Part shown: positions 23,353-33,327 of the stretch, piece by piece
How the letters are laid out: the number at the start of each line of letters is the position of its first letter
How positions within the stretch are numbered: position 1 is the first letter of the stretch
From: Ceraceosorus guamensis
Taxonomy: Eukaryota > Basidiomycota > Exobasidiomycetes > Ceraceosorales > Ceraceosoraceae
DNA: 64,000 nucleotides
Direction: 5' to 3'
Assembly (NCBI RefSeq): GCF_003144195.1
Contig: NW_020289997.1
Location: forward strand, 124,001 to 188,000
Translations under genes and position numbers: made by a program
The notes under the pieces: model-generated
What the model was told of the DNA's origin: nothing
Database searches by the model: none
Seen by the model: only the letters and a program-made list of their open reading frames with translations

Positions 23353-24495
23353 TCAAAAGGCGAGCGTAGCTTGGTACGAAGCAGGGTAGCGTTCACCGAG
23401 CGTCTTGAATTCCTGCACCAACTTGTCGATGCTAGCCACTTCGTCGCGCGTCAATTGGATGGCAGCAGCATTCGCATTCTCCTCGATGTTTGCGATCTGC
23501 GTGCTTCCAGGGATGGGAGTGATGTTGTCGCCGTGCGCCAAGAGCCAAGCGAGCGAAATTTGACCGGGCGTGACGTTGGCTCCCTTTTGCGCTGCAATCG
23601 CACGAATCTGATCCACCAGCTTCATGTTGTGCGCAAAGGCCTCTTCAGTGTAACGCGCATTTGCGCTGCGGAAATCTCCCTCGCTGAACAGGTCGGATGG
23701 TTTTTGATACTTGCCAGTCAAGAAGCCGCGGCCCAAAGGACTATAAGGAACGATTTGCGTCTTGTTCGCCGTGCACCAATCCACCAAGCCGTTGAAGAGA
23801 GGTTGAGGTGTCCAGGGAGAGAGCTCGATTTGGAAAGCGTCAATGTGGACAATGTCGTTGAATTGCTTGAGCTGATCCAGATTGTACTCGGACACTCCGA
23901 CATATCTGATGGAACCGCGCTGCTTCAGATCCCTCATTGCTCTCGCGCTGTCCTCGATCTGACCAGGAGCAGGACGATGGTGGTAGTACAAATCGATCTT
24001 GTCCGTATTCAAGCGCTTGAGAGATGCTTCGCAAGCCGAAATGGCGTAATCGTATTCACCATGTTGACTCCTGTTGCCCTGACCATCCAGAGCGAAGCCC
24101 CATTTCGTGGCGAGAAAGACTTGATCACGTTTGCCTGCGCTCTTGAACCATGAGCCCAACTGCTCTTCGCCCTGACCCAGAGAAGGTCGAGAAGTGTAGA
24201 TGTCAGAAGTGTCCCAAAAGGTCACGCCCAGCTGCAAGAGGCGCTCAAAGACTTGATCGCGGTCGTGACCAAGCAAGAGCGAGATGTCAGCTCCCGAGCG
24301 CAGAGCAAAGGCCGTAATGGCATGCATGGACCTGCTGGCCTGCTCACCTGCATCGCACTCTGACTGGCTCTTTGGCTTGCCGTAGAAGGCTGCGAGGCCC
24401 ATCGCACCGTATCCGATGGTGGACACTCTCTCGCCCGTGTTGCTGAACGGGCGAGTGGGACTCTTTCCTGCTGCTGAAGCTACGGCTGTTGACAT
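23353..24495 (-). CDS. Aldo/keto reductase, AKR13/YakC-like
   Basis: NADPH-dependent carbonyl reductase of the aldo/keto reductase superfamily, cytosolic. Exon 1 is 24495-24348 and exon 2 is 24251-23353, 348 residues. The 96-nt intron has no stop and is a multiple of three, so the frame reads straight through it. Removing it restores the expected join (SECDAVFERLLQLGVTFWDTSDIYT). The catalytic tetrad is visible: Asp and Tyr in WDTSDIYT, Lys in FLATKWGF and His in DLYYHHRP. Downstream blocks SIRYVGVSEYN, QIELSPWTP, PYSPLGRGFLTGK and TPIPGSTQIANIEEN match this branch and bind the cofactor. The natural substrate cannot be told from sequence. A TATA box lies about 105 bp upstream, and the next gene on the same strand is an aldehyde dehydrogenase. 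Confidence 0.93.
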   Translation of the reverse strand: MSTAVASAAGKSPTRPFSNTGERVSTIGYGAMGLAAFYGKPKSQSECDAGEQASRSMHAITAFALRSGADISLLLGHDRDQVFERLLQLGVTFWDTSDIYTSRPSLGQGEEQLGSWFKSAGKRDQVFLATKWGFALDGQGNRSQHGEYDYAISACEASLKRLNTDKIDLYYHHRPAPGQIEDSARAMRDLKQRGSIRYVGVSEYNLDQLKQFNDIVHIDAFQIELSPWTPQPLFNGLVDWCTANKTQIVPYSPLGRGFLTGKYQKPSDLFSEGDFRSANARYTEEAFAHNMKLVDQIRAIAAQKGANVTPGQISLAWLLAHGDNITPIPGSTQIANIEENANAAAIQLTRDEVASIDKLVQEFKTLGERYPASYQATLAF

Positions 24496-24600
24496 GTTGG
24501 GCGAAGGGTTGCTATTCGTTCGACTTTGCTACAATGGTGCTGCTCGTGATCTCGAGGTTGATGTAGAGCGACAGAACATTGCAACTGCGACATGATGCGA

Positions 24601-24609
24601 CTTTATATA
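24601..24609 (-). promoter_or_regulatory. TATA box of the aldo/keto reductase gene
   Basis: TATATAAAG on the minus strand about 105 bp before the start codon at 24495. Confidence 0.5.
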
Positions 24610-25235
24610 GCCCTCAGCCACACTCGGAACAAGTGGCGACTCGAGCCGCGCGGGTTCAGAGCGGAGCAGAATGGAGAAAGCGCAAAGGGGAGGGGGGACC
24701 CCGCCAGATCTTCCGTGCAATCCAGCCTCGATCCATTCTCCCTCAATCAATCTGAATGCACAAGCCGATCTCGCATACCTACCGCAGTCAGAGTCCAAAT
24801 TGGGCGACACTACCGGCAGTGAAATGTAAGCTTAGCTCTGCTCTCGGGCCGCTTTGGTGTCGGGCCGTCTGATGGAGTCACGAGTACTTGCACAGTCAGC
24901 CCCGAAGCACAGCGAGGCAGAGTGAACTCATCAGAAGACTCTCCACTCACGACTTCACGACTCACGACTCGCACTGTGACTGCTCCTCCTCGCCAAAAGA
25001 GAACATATACGCTTCGTCGTTGCCCATGCAATGCGACTTCCCAAAATTTTGCGTCTTGTTCCCTCTTGACTGCTGCCATGCACTCCGCGCCTCGTGATGC
25101 CGTGCATGCATGCCACGCCATGCCACCATGAAAGTTGCCGGACGAATTCTCCGCCTCCACACGCGCGCGCGCGCACGATCGACGCTGGCCTGCCTGCGTC
25201 TGCGTCTGCGTGTTTGTGGTGCGGTGTAGTGGAGG

Positions 25236-25257
25236 GGGGTCCCTATATAGGGACCCC
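25236..25257. repeat. Perfect 22-bp palindrome around TATATA
   Basis: Half-site GGGGTCCCTAT followed directly by its exact reverse complement. It has no spacer and lies alone between two genes. It could be a dimer-binding site or a cruciform; no function shown. Confidence 0.85.
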
Positions 25258-25707
25258 AAGAGTCACGACTGTGAAGTCACAGGAATAGAGTTTGCTTGTC
25301 GCTACGGTGCGGGTCCGGTCATATGACCATCCCATCTGATTCGCATGCTTGCCCAAACGAATCAGTTACACACCGCACAGCACAGAGCAACCATGATAGC
25401 GCAGATTGCCCCCAAACACCAATCAACACACCGTCCGTCAGCTGACAAGGCGGAGCCAGTCGCGCAAAACACGTCGATCGCAGCGACAAACTGATCGCAA
25501 CCAGGCATGCAGCGTATAGCGTGCCAAGACCTGCCCCGTATCCATGCCATCATTCTGAGCTGACCGAGCCAGCGCAAAGCTGCAAGTGTCGTGGAATGAC
25601 TTCATCATTGCAGGCGTAAGAGTGAGAAGCTAGCTACAAAGTGACAAGAGCCCGAGTGCGAGTGCGGGAGGAGGGGGCGAGTGCATTGCACCAAGCTGCG
25701 TGACAGC

Positions 25708-27439
25708 TTAGATGGGGGGTTGTCTGCCGAGGGCCAGGTGGACAGCCTTGACGTTGGTGTAATTGGCCAGAGCATACTCTCCCAGCTCGCGACCGATGCC
25801 CGAAGCCTTGAAGCCACCGAACGGAACTTGTGGGTTGAGCATGTTGTGCTGGTTGATCCAGACAGTTCCCGCCTGCAGCTTGTGCGCAATCTCGATACCC
25901 TTGCGGATGTGCGTGGTGTGCACAGCAGCTGCCAAGCCGTACAGAGTGTCGTTAGCACGAGCAATCAACTCCTCCTCGTCCTTCCACTTGTTGACGACCA
26001 GAACAGGTCCAAAGATCTCCTCGCGGTTGATCTTCGCATCCACGGGCACGTTTTCGAAGATCGTGGGCTCGATAAAGTAGCCCTTGTCGCCGTGACGGTT
26101 GCCACCTTGCCTCAGAGTGGCGCCCTCCTTCTTACCAGTCTCAATGTGCTCCATAATGCGGTCGAATTGAAGCTGAGATACCTGGGGGCCTTGGAAGGAG
26201 TCCTTGGCAAATCCATCTTTGGTCATGCCCTTGATCATGGTGAACTTCTCCTGCAGCTTCTCCATGAACTTGTCGTAGATGGTGTCTTGCACAAAGAGAC
26301 GAGAGCCAGCGCAGCAGACCTGTCCAGAGTTCATCAGGATACCGCATGTAGCCCAGGACACGGCATTGTCCAGGTCAGCGTCGTCACAAACGATGGTGGG
26401 CGACTTGCCACCGAGCTCCAGAGTGACTTTCTTGAGGTTCGAAGAAGCAGCTGCCTTCATGATGTTGCGACCAACAAGGGTAGAGCCGGTGAATGCGACC
26501 TTGTCGATGTCCATGTGAGATGCGATGGCTGCGCCAGCAACCGGGCCGAAACCAGAGACGACATTGAGGACACCGGGTGGCACGCCAGCCTCTGCGATCA
26601 GTTCGCACATCTTCAAGGCGCTCAGAGGTGTCTGCTCGGCAGTCTTCAAGACGACGGTATTACCAGTGGCAAGCGCGGGTGCAATCTTCCATGCGAACAT
26701 GAGGACTGTGCAGTCGAGTGGGCGTGAGAGTGGGTCAGTGTACAATTCCGAAATATCGCAGGCGGAAGACTCACGAGGGAAGTTCCAAGGGATGATCTGA
26801 CCGCAGACGCCAATGGGCTCGTGACGAGTGTAGTGGAAGTCAGACTGAGTGTCCACCTCGATGGTCTTTCCGTGATTCTTGTCCGCCCATCCTGCAAAGT
26901 AGCGAATGTTGGCTGCCACGGAAGGGACGTCGAAAGTGCTAGAGATGGAGAAGGGCTTTCCGTTGTCAAGCGACTCGATGCGAGCCAGCTCATCGTTGTT
27001 CTGCTCGACGAGATCAGCAAGCCTCATCAAAATCTTGCCACGCTGAGAAGCTGGGGTCTTTTCTCCCCACACCTCCTTGAAGGCTTTGCGTGCAGACTTG
27101 ACGGCAACATCGATGTCCTTCGCCGATGCCTCTGAGACTTGAGCGATTTCCTAGGATGAAGTCGAGGTGTGAGTGAAGCTTGCACTCGAGCGTATATAGA
27201 TGATGTGCGCGTTGCACACTCACTTCGCCGGTGCTTGGGTTGACCACGCCAAAGGTCTTGCCATCGAGTGCAGGAACAAACTTGTTGTCGATGAACAGTC
27301 CGGTCGAAATGGTCTGCGATGGACAAATGCAAGCTCATCAGTAGCTGCTCGAGAGTGGGCAGACGCAGACGAAAGCTAGCCCGCCACCACTCACAGACTT
27401 CTCGCCGGTGGGGAAGCTCAGAGTTGCTTTGCCAGCCAT
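25708..27439 (-). CDS. NAD(P)-dependent aldehyde dehydrogenase (class 1/2 type)
   Basis: Oxidises aldehydes to acids. Exons 27439-27395, 27313-27224, 27150-26775 and 26705-25708, 502 residues, the usual family length. The Rossmann and active-site blocks are complete: IPWNFP (joined across intron 3), KTAEQTPLSAL, FTGSTLVGR, the general-base Glu in TLELGGKSP, the nucleophilic Cys in MNSGQVCCAGSR, EEIFGPV and the C-terminal GGFKASGIGRELG. The protein begins MAGKATLSFPTGEK with no presequence, so a cytosolic location is likely, as for yeast ALD6-like enzymes. Cofactor preference is not clear from sequence. Two short N-terminal exons precede the catalytic body. Confidence 0.95.
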
Positions 27440-30400
27440 ATTGTCAAGATTTGATGTGACAGGTGTGTGAGGTTGTGTACAGTATCAATACGAAGCGACG
27501 CGTGTCTGTGCTTGTGACGCTTAGCAAGTGGTGATAGGAACAAGGGTGGACAGCAGCTCGTTCTTCGTTGGCTTATGAAGGCCTCTCGCACACCGCACAC
27601 CAGCTCGCTGCAGAAAGAAGGAACCAGCCTTGTTGCGGCGGGGGCGGGGAGTACCAACACTCACGACTTCGCGTGGGCCCTCGCCTCCACCTGATGCTGC
27701 TTCAATCTGCTGCCTCTGCGCGCGGTGCTCTTGCAGCCATGCAGCCGCAAATGCAACCCGCTGGTCTACCCTGACGAGAAGGTCGCTCGCTCTTGGCGCC
27801 GTGCATGCCAGCACAGCAGATCCGCTGATTTGGAATGACAAGCTCAAAAGCCTGAGCTGGGCAAATCGTGCCGCACAGACATACGACTCCTCGCGGTGTG
27901 ACCGCACGCAGAGCGGCCAGCAGACATGGCAGAGTCACGACACGCATTGATTCACAACTTGCGAAGTACAATCACGAATAGCGATCGAGGGCCCACAAGC
28001 CTTGCGGCCCCACTTTCGCTACTTTGCACCGCGACGTTTAGCTCCATCCAGGGCCAGCAACAGCAGCAGCCATGCAGAGTCGCGGTACATCAGCAGCAGG
28101 CAGTATATAGAGTGACGCCGAACTGGACCCGCGCCCATCCAGCAGCTGGCTTATGTGATTGTGGGAACAAAGCAGCAGCACGAGGTGTGGCGCCGGAAAG
28201 CAGACAGACCTCTAGACTGCTCTAGTGCCCTGAGCCTGCATAGAGATTCTCAATGAACCCGCACATCCGCCGAGTAGCCGCGCGGGCCTCTGCGCTGGCT
28301 GATTCGCGCGGGGTGAGAGAGCGCGCCCTCCACTTCGGCTGCGTCCGTGCGTCCTGCTTGGCACGACGCTCGCGAACCGCCTCAGGTGCATCTCGTCCTT
28401 GGAGGGTCACCGCTCCGGCTAACGTCTTTGCTGTGCAACCGGTCCGGCGAAAGCATGTATCCATGCTGCATACTACAGCCGTCCTCTATATACATATATT
28501 CGTGATTCATGATTGATATACTCACGTTCTTCCTTACAATATATAATTAGATGCGCCCGTTCGACTACCGCGTGTCGGCTGGTGACAGCTGTGTATGCCA
28601 CATATGCATGGCTGGATCGAGCATGACTTGGATTCTTGATTCAAATTCAACATTGTGGTGCCAAATTGGTGTTTCTCACGTTATTTTTGACCCCCGTGGC
28701 CATCTGATTGAGTACACCAAGTAAGAGGCTTGCGCGAAAGTCTGCTTCAAAGACGAAAGCGAGAGGTGACCGAGTTGGAGGAGGCGCGCTGAGCGAGCAC
28801 AGTTGCGGTCACGTGAGGTGAGCGTGCGACCGGGCCCTTCAAGATTCATCAAGATTATTTTGATTCTTGATGCAAGATGACCCCTCAGCCAAGTTTGTCG
28901 TTGTGAGTCAAGAATGAAAGAAAATGAATACGCGTGACAAATACACCTTCACATGTGCATTCAGGTTGCGTGCTATACCGGCCGAAGAACTCCTGATTGC
29001 CATCTCCTTGACTAAAAGGACTCGACGCGGATGTACCGGAAGGGGCGGTCAAAGCCGGTCATCAGCCGCACGCATCAGCACACGCTCGAATATTTCAAGC
29101 TTATATCTTCACATTCAGTCACAATTACGAATGTGCTTAAACGTTGATTCAAATTGTGACTGACCGCGGCAAAGCTGATCTAGCTGAGATCACTGCATGC
29201 GCTGATGATGCATGGCTGATCACGCGCGTCCTTCTCTCGCAACAGCGCGAGCACGCTCCCCGCGCTTGTTCAGCATGACCTCGCCTTGTCTTACGAACCT
29301 TTGCTCGGTCCATGCCTGCGCCAACGTTAGACTAGCCGAACATGGAATCTCGATCCTCAACAATAAAACATGACACGATTGACTTGCTCCGACTTCATGC
29401 TGGGCCACACTATACGAAGGTGTACGGGCGCTGTCGATCGAGTGCTCAAGTCACGGTCCCGGTCACGAATCGCGTATACAGTCAGCAGTCAAGGGTAGCA
29501 GTGCAGTGGTATGGCGGGCGACTCATCAAGAATGACGAAGACACTCACGAGTCACTCAAAGGTAACACTGGGCTGACAAATCACGCTCTTGAATTCGTCA
29601 GACCCAATCGGTAGCCGCGCATACACAGCATTCAACGATACGCCGATCGATCACTTCCTGATGCCAATCAAAATAAAAAAAGCAAGCTGCTTGGTCTCAT
29701 AGCGCACGCAGGACATGATAAGCCTCTGACTTCGGCCCATCTCACGCCCTGCATCGACCTTCAGAACTCTTGACGATTCACGACCCGTAATTCGTGATCA
29801 ACTCAAAGATTAATTGGGATCTTCTGATTTGATATGGAGGTGTTCATGATCTATAAATGCTCAAGCACCGATTCTTGACGGAGCGACGGCTTTCTCAAAT
29901 AGGCTCGATTCCTGCTACCAGCAGCAAAGTGCGCCAAATTACCAACAGCTACGTGGCCAAAGCATTTACTTGAGCAATCAGCAGCAGCCAGGTCAAAGCA
30001 ACCATGGCAATAGTCACGATCAACGCGCATGACTCGTGACTGATCATTCACCATTCTGATCCACAGCAATCCGAGTGTTGCATTCAGATTGTGAATGCAA
30101 TACTCTGCAGCTAGGATCCAAGGCGGGCGCAATCAGGATCAGGCGCCCAATCGCATCAGCGTGCACCTCGTCGTCATCACCTACCGTTCCTTCTTTCTTT
30201 CCCTCCCTGCCGACCTCTGCGGCGCGATATTCGGTTCTGCTGCGCCGACCAGAGTGCCTCGGCCCGCCGCGGTGTTGACGCCTGGTGGTGGATAAAGGAT
30301 GACGCGCAGACCCATGTGTAGAGTCGTGAGTCACATGCAGCAGCTAGTGGTGAGTGCATCAGGTGCACAATTAAGCGCCACGACCACGATGCTCCGCGAG

Positions 30401-31140
30401 GGCGGCAGCAGGGCGCAAACACGCGGGCGCAGCCTTCCGGCGCCTCCATGAACGGAGCACGATGATATGGGCTTGTCGCTCGACCCTCACCACATGGCGT
30501 AGCTGGAAGGACAAATATGCTGCGCATCCTCCGTCCTTGCTGCCAGCAAGGATCGACGCCATCAATAATGCGCCTCGCTGGCGTTCCGCGCAGTCAGCAT
30601 TCAGAGATCTACCGATGACTCGTCATCGAAGCAAGCGAAATCGCGAGGGACGCGTCAGCTGCTGGTCTGAGTTTGTCCGGGCAAGAACAGGTCGATCACG
30701 AGTGCCGACTCGTGAGTCGCGATCTCTCTCATTCAGGCACCTCGACACGGGGCCCAGGCACCCGCCTGACATCATCGCTCGTGACCTTTGGACGGTGTAT
30801 GGTCTCATATCAGCTCCGGATCACTCGCCAAGCCATGCGCAGGCGTCACCTATACTACTATGCTATGCAGGAAATTCATCCGAGGCGCACACACCGTCCA
30901 GACTTGATTCTGCAGTCACGAGCTGTGGGTGTACTCGCGACGATTGGGCGTTTGGCGCACTACTTGGGTGCTGATACCACGGGTCTACGCGGAATTGCGT
31001 CGTCACTGCGCCAGAATCACGAATGATGTCGCCTATGAATGGCAGGAGCTGAATGATGCTCGAGCGAGACCTTCATGCTGGTGCATCTTGTGTTCTTTGG
31101 CGCCGCGCGCTCTTCGCACAGTCACCTGGACAGGGCTACA
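27440..31140. other. Long gene-poor region, 3.7 kb
   Basis: No supported coding gene in any frame. The DNA mixes GC-rich and AT-rich patches (28480-28560, 29640-29700 and 29810-29870 are AT-rich). CACGA/TCGTGA words are dense, with clusters near 27950, 28500, 29770, 30020-30040 and 30695-30720. No transposon ends, long repeats or tRNA were found. Confidence 0.5.
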
Positions 31141-31147
31141 TATAAGT
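31141..31147 (+). promoter_or_regulatory. Candidate TATA box of the secreted two-module gene
   Basis: TATAAGT about 320 bp before the ATG at 31465, followed by a CT-rich leader. This spacing would imply a roughly 290-nt 5' UTR. Confidence 0.4.
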
Positions 31148-31464
31148 TGGCATGGTCCGAGGTTTTGCATCGCACGGCTCCCGTCTCCCGTCTCCCAACC
31201 TCGCACCTCTCGACGCTCTTCAAAACCTGCGCCGGAAGCTGGTCTTCCTCCCAAAATCCCCTTTAACGATTCAACTGCGAGACTCGACTCACACCTATTT
31301 TCAAGAAGCTGGTCTTCTTTGAAGTCAATACTTCCATCACCCACGCACTTCGTCGTTGTAGTCGTCGTCATCCTCTAGACATTTGCGACTGCTGTCAGCT
31401 GGTCTGCCCCGCATTCGCCCTACACCTCTCTTTCCTTCACCCCCGGCCCTGTCTTCAGATCACC

Positions 31465-32783
31465 ATGAGGCTCGCCGCGACAGCCACTCTGGTGCAATTT
31501 GTTGCGTTGGCGTTTCACAGCGCCCTTGCGCATCCCTTGCCCATCGATCAATCTGGTGGTAGCTCTGTAGCGGGCGCCTTGCATCGACGCTCACCTCTGG
31601 GAGGCATCGCCGCTGGTCTGCTCGAGGCGGAGAATGCTGCCAAAGGCGCTGCCACGCTTGGCAAGTCGGCCTCGACGATAGGGAGGGAAGCGACTCAGCT
31701 CGAGAAGGCCGGTTCCACTGTTGGGAAGGGCGGCGGAGAAATCGGTTCAGCGGGCAAGGTTGGCGATGATCTGGCGGGCAATGCTGGTAAGCTCGGCAAG
31801 AAGAAGACGAGCTTCGGCAAGAAGTGAGTAGACGGCGACCTGTTGTGTGCTTTGAAAGATCATGCGCTCACGCATTCGATGGGGATTTGCTTTCTTCTGC
31901 CATCCCACCAGACTGCTTTACGCGGGTGGCGGTACCGGTCTTGTTGTTGGCGGCGGCTATTACATGTTGAAGTCGCAAGCCGCCGAACAGAAAGCTCTCG
32001 CTACGCAAAATGCCGCGCTGGCCAAACAAAACGACGAATACAACAAGATGATGAAGCAAGCGGGTCTGATAAAGAAAGACATGGACAAGTCCGTCGAGGA
32101 GCTCTATGCGCGTGAGGAATCAGGAGAAGTTGCTGAGCCCAACGATCAGCACGCAGAGACGCTCGAACGTCGTGAACCGATGCTGGGGGGCGCGGCTCGA
32201 GGCTTCAGCTCGCTCTTCAAATTGGGCAAATCAGGCAAGACCATTGCTTCTGACGTCAAAGGTGTAGAAGGCCTGGCTAGCACTGCTGGCAAGGCCGGGA
32301 AGGTCGGGAAGGCTGGCAAGTGTGAGTTTGCGGATGAGGGTCGATGATTCCAAGGATTAGAATGATAGTTGACGAGTCAGACTATCGCGGCGCCGCGCAT
32401 GTCCCCACATCTTTCAGGGGGCAAGGCAGCAAAGTGAGTTGATCTAAGTGCCTTTCCAAACGAGCCTGCGCGGCACGTTGAAGGCAGTCTGGCGAAATGT
32501 TCGATCTTCTCAGTCCAAGTCATGTGCCACACTGACGTGAAACCACACTTTACATGATCAAAGGATGGCCGGCACCGTTGGATTAGTGGGCGGCGGTAGT
32601 GTTATATTGGCAAACGAGCTCGTCAAGCAGAAATCGCAGACTGCAGCTCTCGCAAATCAGAATGTCTCCCTTCAAAATGAAGCCCAAGAGTATAAGGATT
32701 ACATGGCACAGCTACAAGATGCAGCGGCCATGGCAACGCCTGCAGTGCCAGCACCAGAGCCAACAACGCCAGCAAAGCATTAG
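31465..32783 (+). CDS. Secreted two-module protein with Kex2-type sites and glycine-zipper helices
   Basis: Exons 31465-31823, 31912-32321, a 16-nt microexon 32418-32433, and 32564-32783; about 334 residues. Residues 1-22 are a signal peptide ending SALA-HPLP. Two parallel modules follow. Each starts at a dibasic Kex2-type site (LHRR at 39-42, LERR at 204-207) followed by a similar segment (SPLGGIAAG and EPMLGGAARG). Each then has a Gly/Lys/Ala/Ser helical stretch with GK repeats, a Lys codon split by an intron in the same phase, and a glycine-zipper hydrophobic helix (YAGGGTGLVVGGG and AGTVGLVGGG). Each ends in a coiled coil with the shared pattern ALAxQNxxL...EYxxxM. This reads as an internal duplication that kept its intron. 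I know no named family. Membrane-active or surface peptides released by Kex2 are an inference. If a weaker GTGTGAG donor at 32320 is used instead, the microexon disappears and module 2 joins directly. Confidence 0.75.
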
Positions 32784-33327
32784 AGCAATCGCTCGCTATG
32801 GGCAATCTTTCGAGCATCTGTCGGTGTTATCCTGTCACCTGGCCGTTGTCCTATACCGTCATGGGGCGACGTGAAGTTGGTCTACACGGATGAGCCAAAC
32901 AAGAGGCGCAACGCACTTCTGAACCTTGGCTGCAGACCTGTCGAGCGGCCATACCATCTTCAACGCCTCCACTGCCCCCGATTCGCGACATGCTGCTTTG
33001 CTGTCGCCTGTGCAAACTTCATCAGAACGACGTCACTTTTCACAGCTTAGCTTATCTTGTCCTCTTCTTTCTACTTCTTGCGGACCACCCAACTGTATCG
33101 GTTTTCTCCGTCGCGGCGGCCTCGTCATCCGAGCGCTTGCTCAATGTCATTCTTGATTCATCTTTCTAGCCATCCAGTCTTTGTAGCTGGTCTCTTGAGA
33201 GCGATGGCGCCGCAGTCGGAGGTATCGTGTGGAGAAGCGGAGACGGACACGACACAAAAAACAAGCATACTGACGATTCGTGATTGGCATTGACGTTCGG
33301 GCTAGAGTGTACAAGACTTGAAATTTT
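32784..33327. other. Convergent intergenic region
   Basis: About 540 bp between convergent stops; nothing recognised beyond presumed 3' UTRs. Confidence 0.5.

Larger units (their letters stand above)
24496..25707. other. Intergenic region between AKR and ALDH genes
   Basis: No gene. It carries the AKR promoter, a cluster of CACGACT repeats (24951-24975), a perfect 22-bp palindrome (25236-25257) and the ALDH 3' flank. Confidence 0.6.

Noticed and set aside
25681-26727. 348-codon open frame antisense to the aldehyde dehydrogenase
   Set aside because: Mirror of a well-supported coding exon; no family features. Similar mirrors lie over the acyl-CoA dehydrogenase (4914-5693) and the aldo/keto reductase (23371-24153).
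23353-27439. AKR and ALDH as part of a metabolic gene cluster
   Set aside because: Only two redox genes in a row, with no synthase, transporter or regulator beside them; ordinary neighbours.
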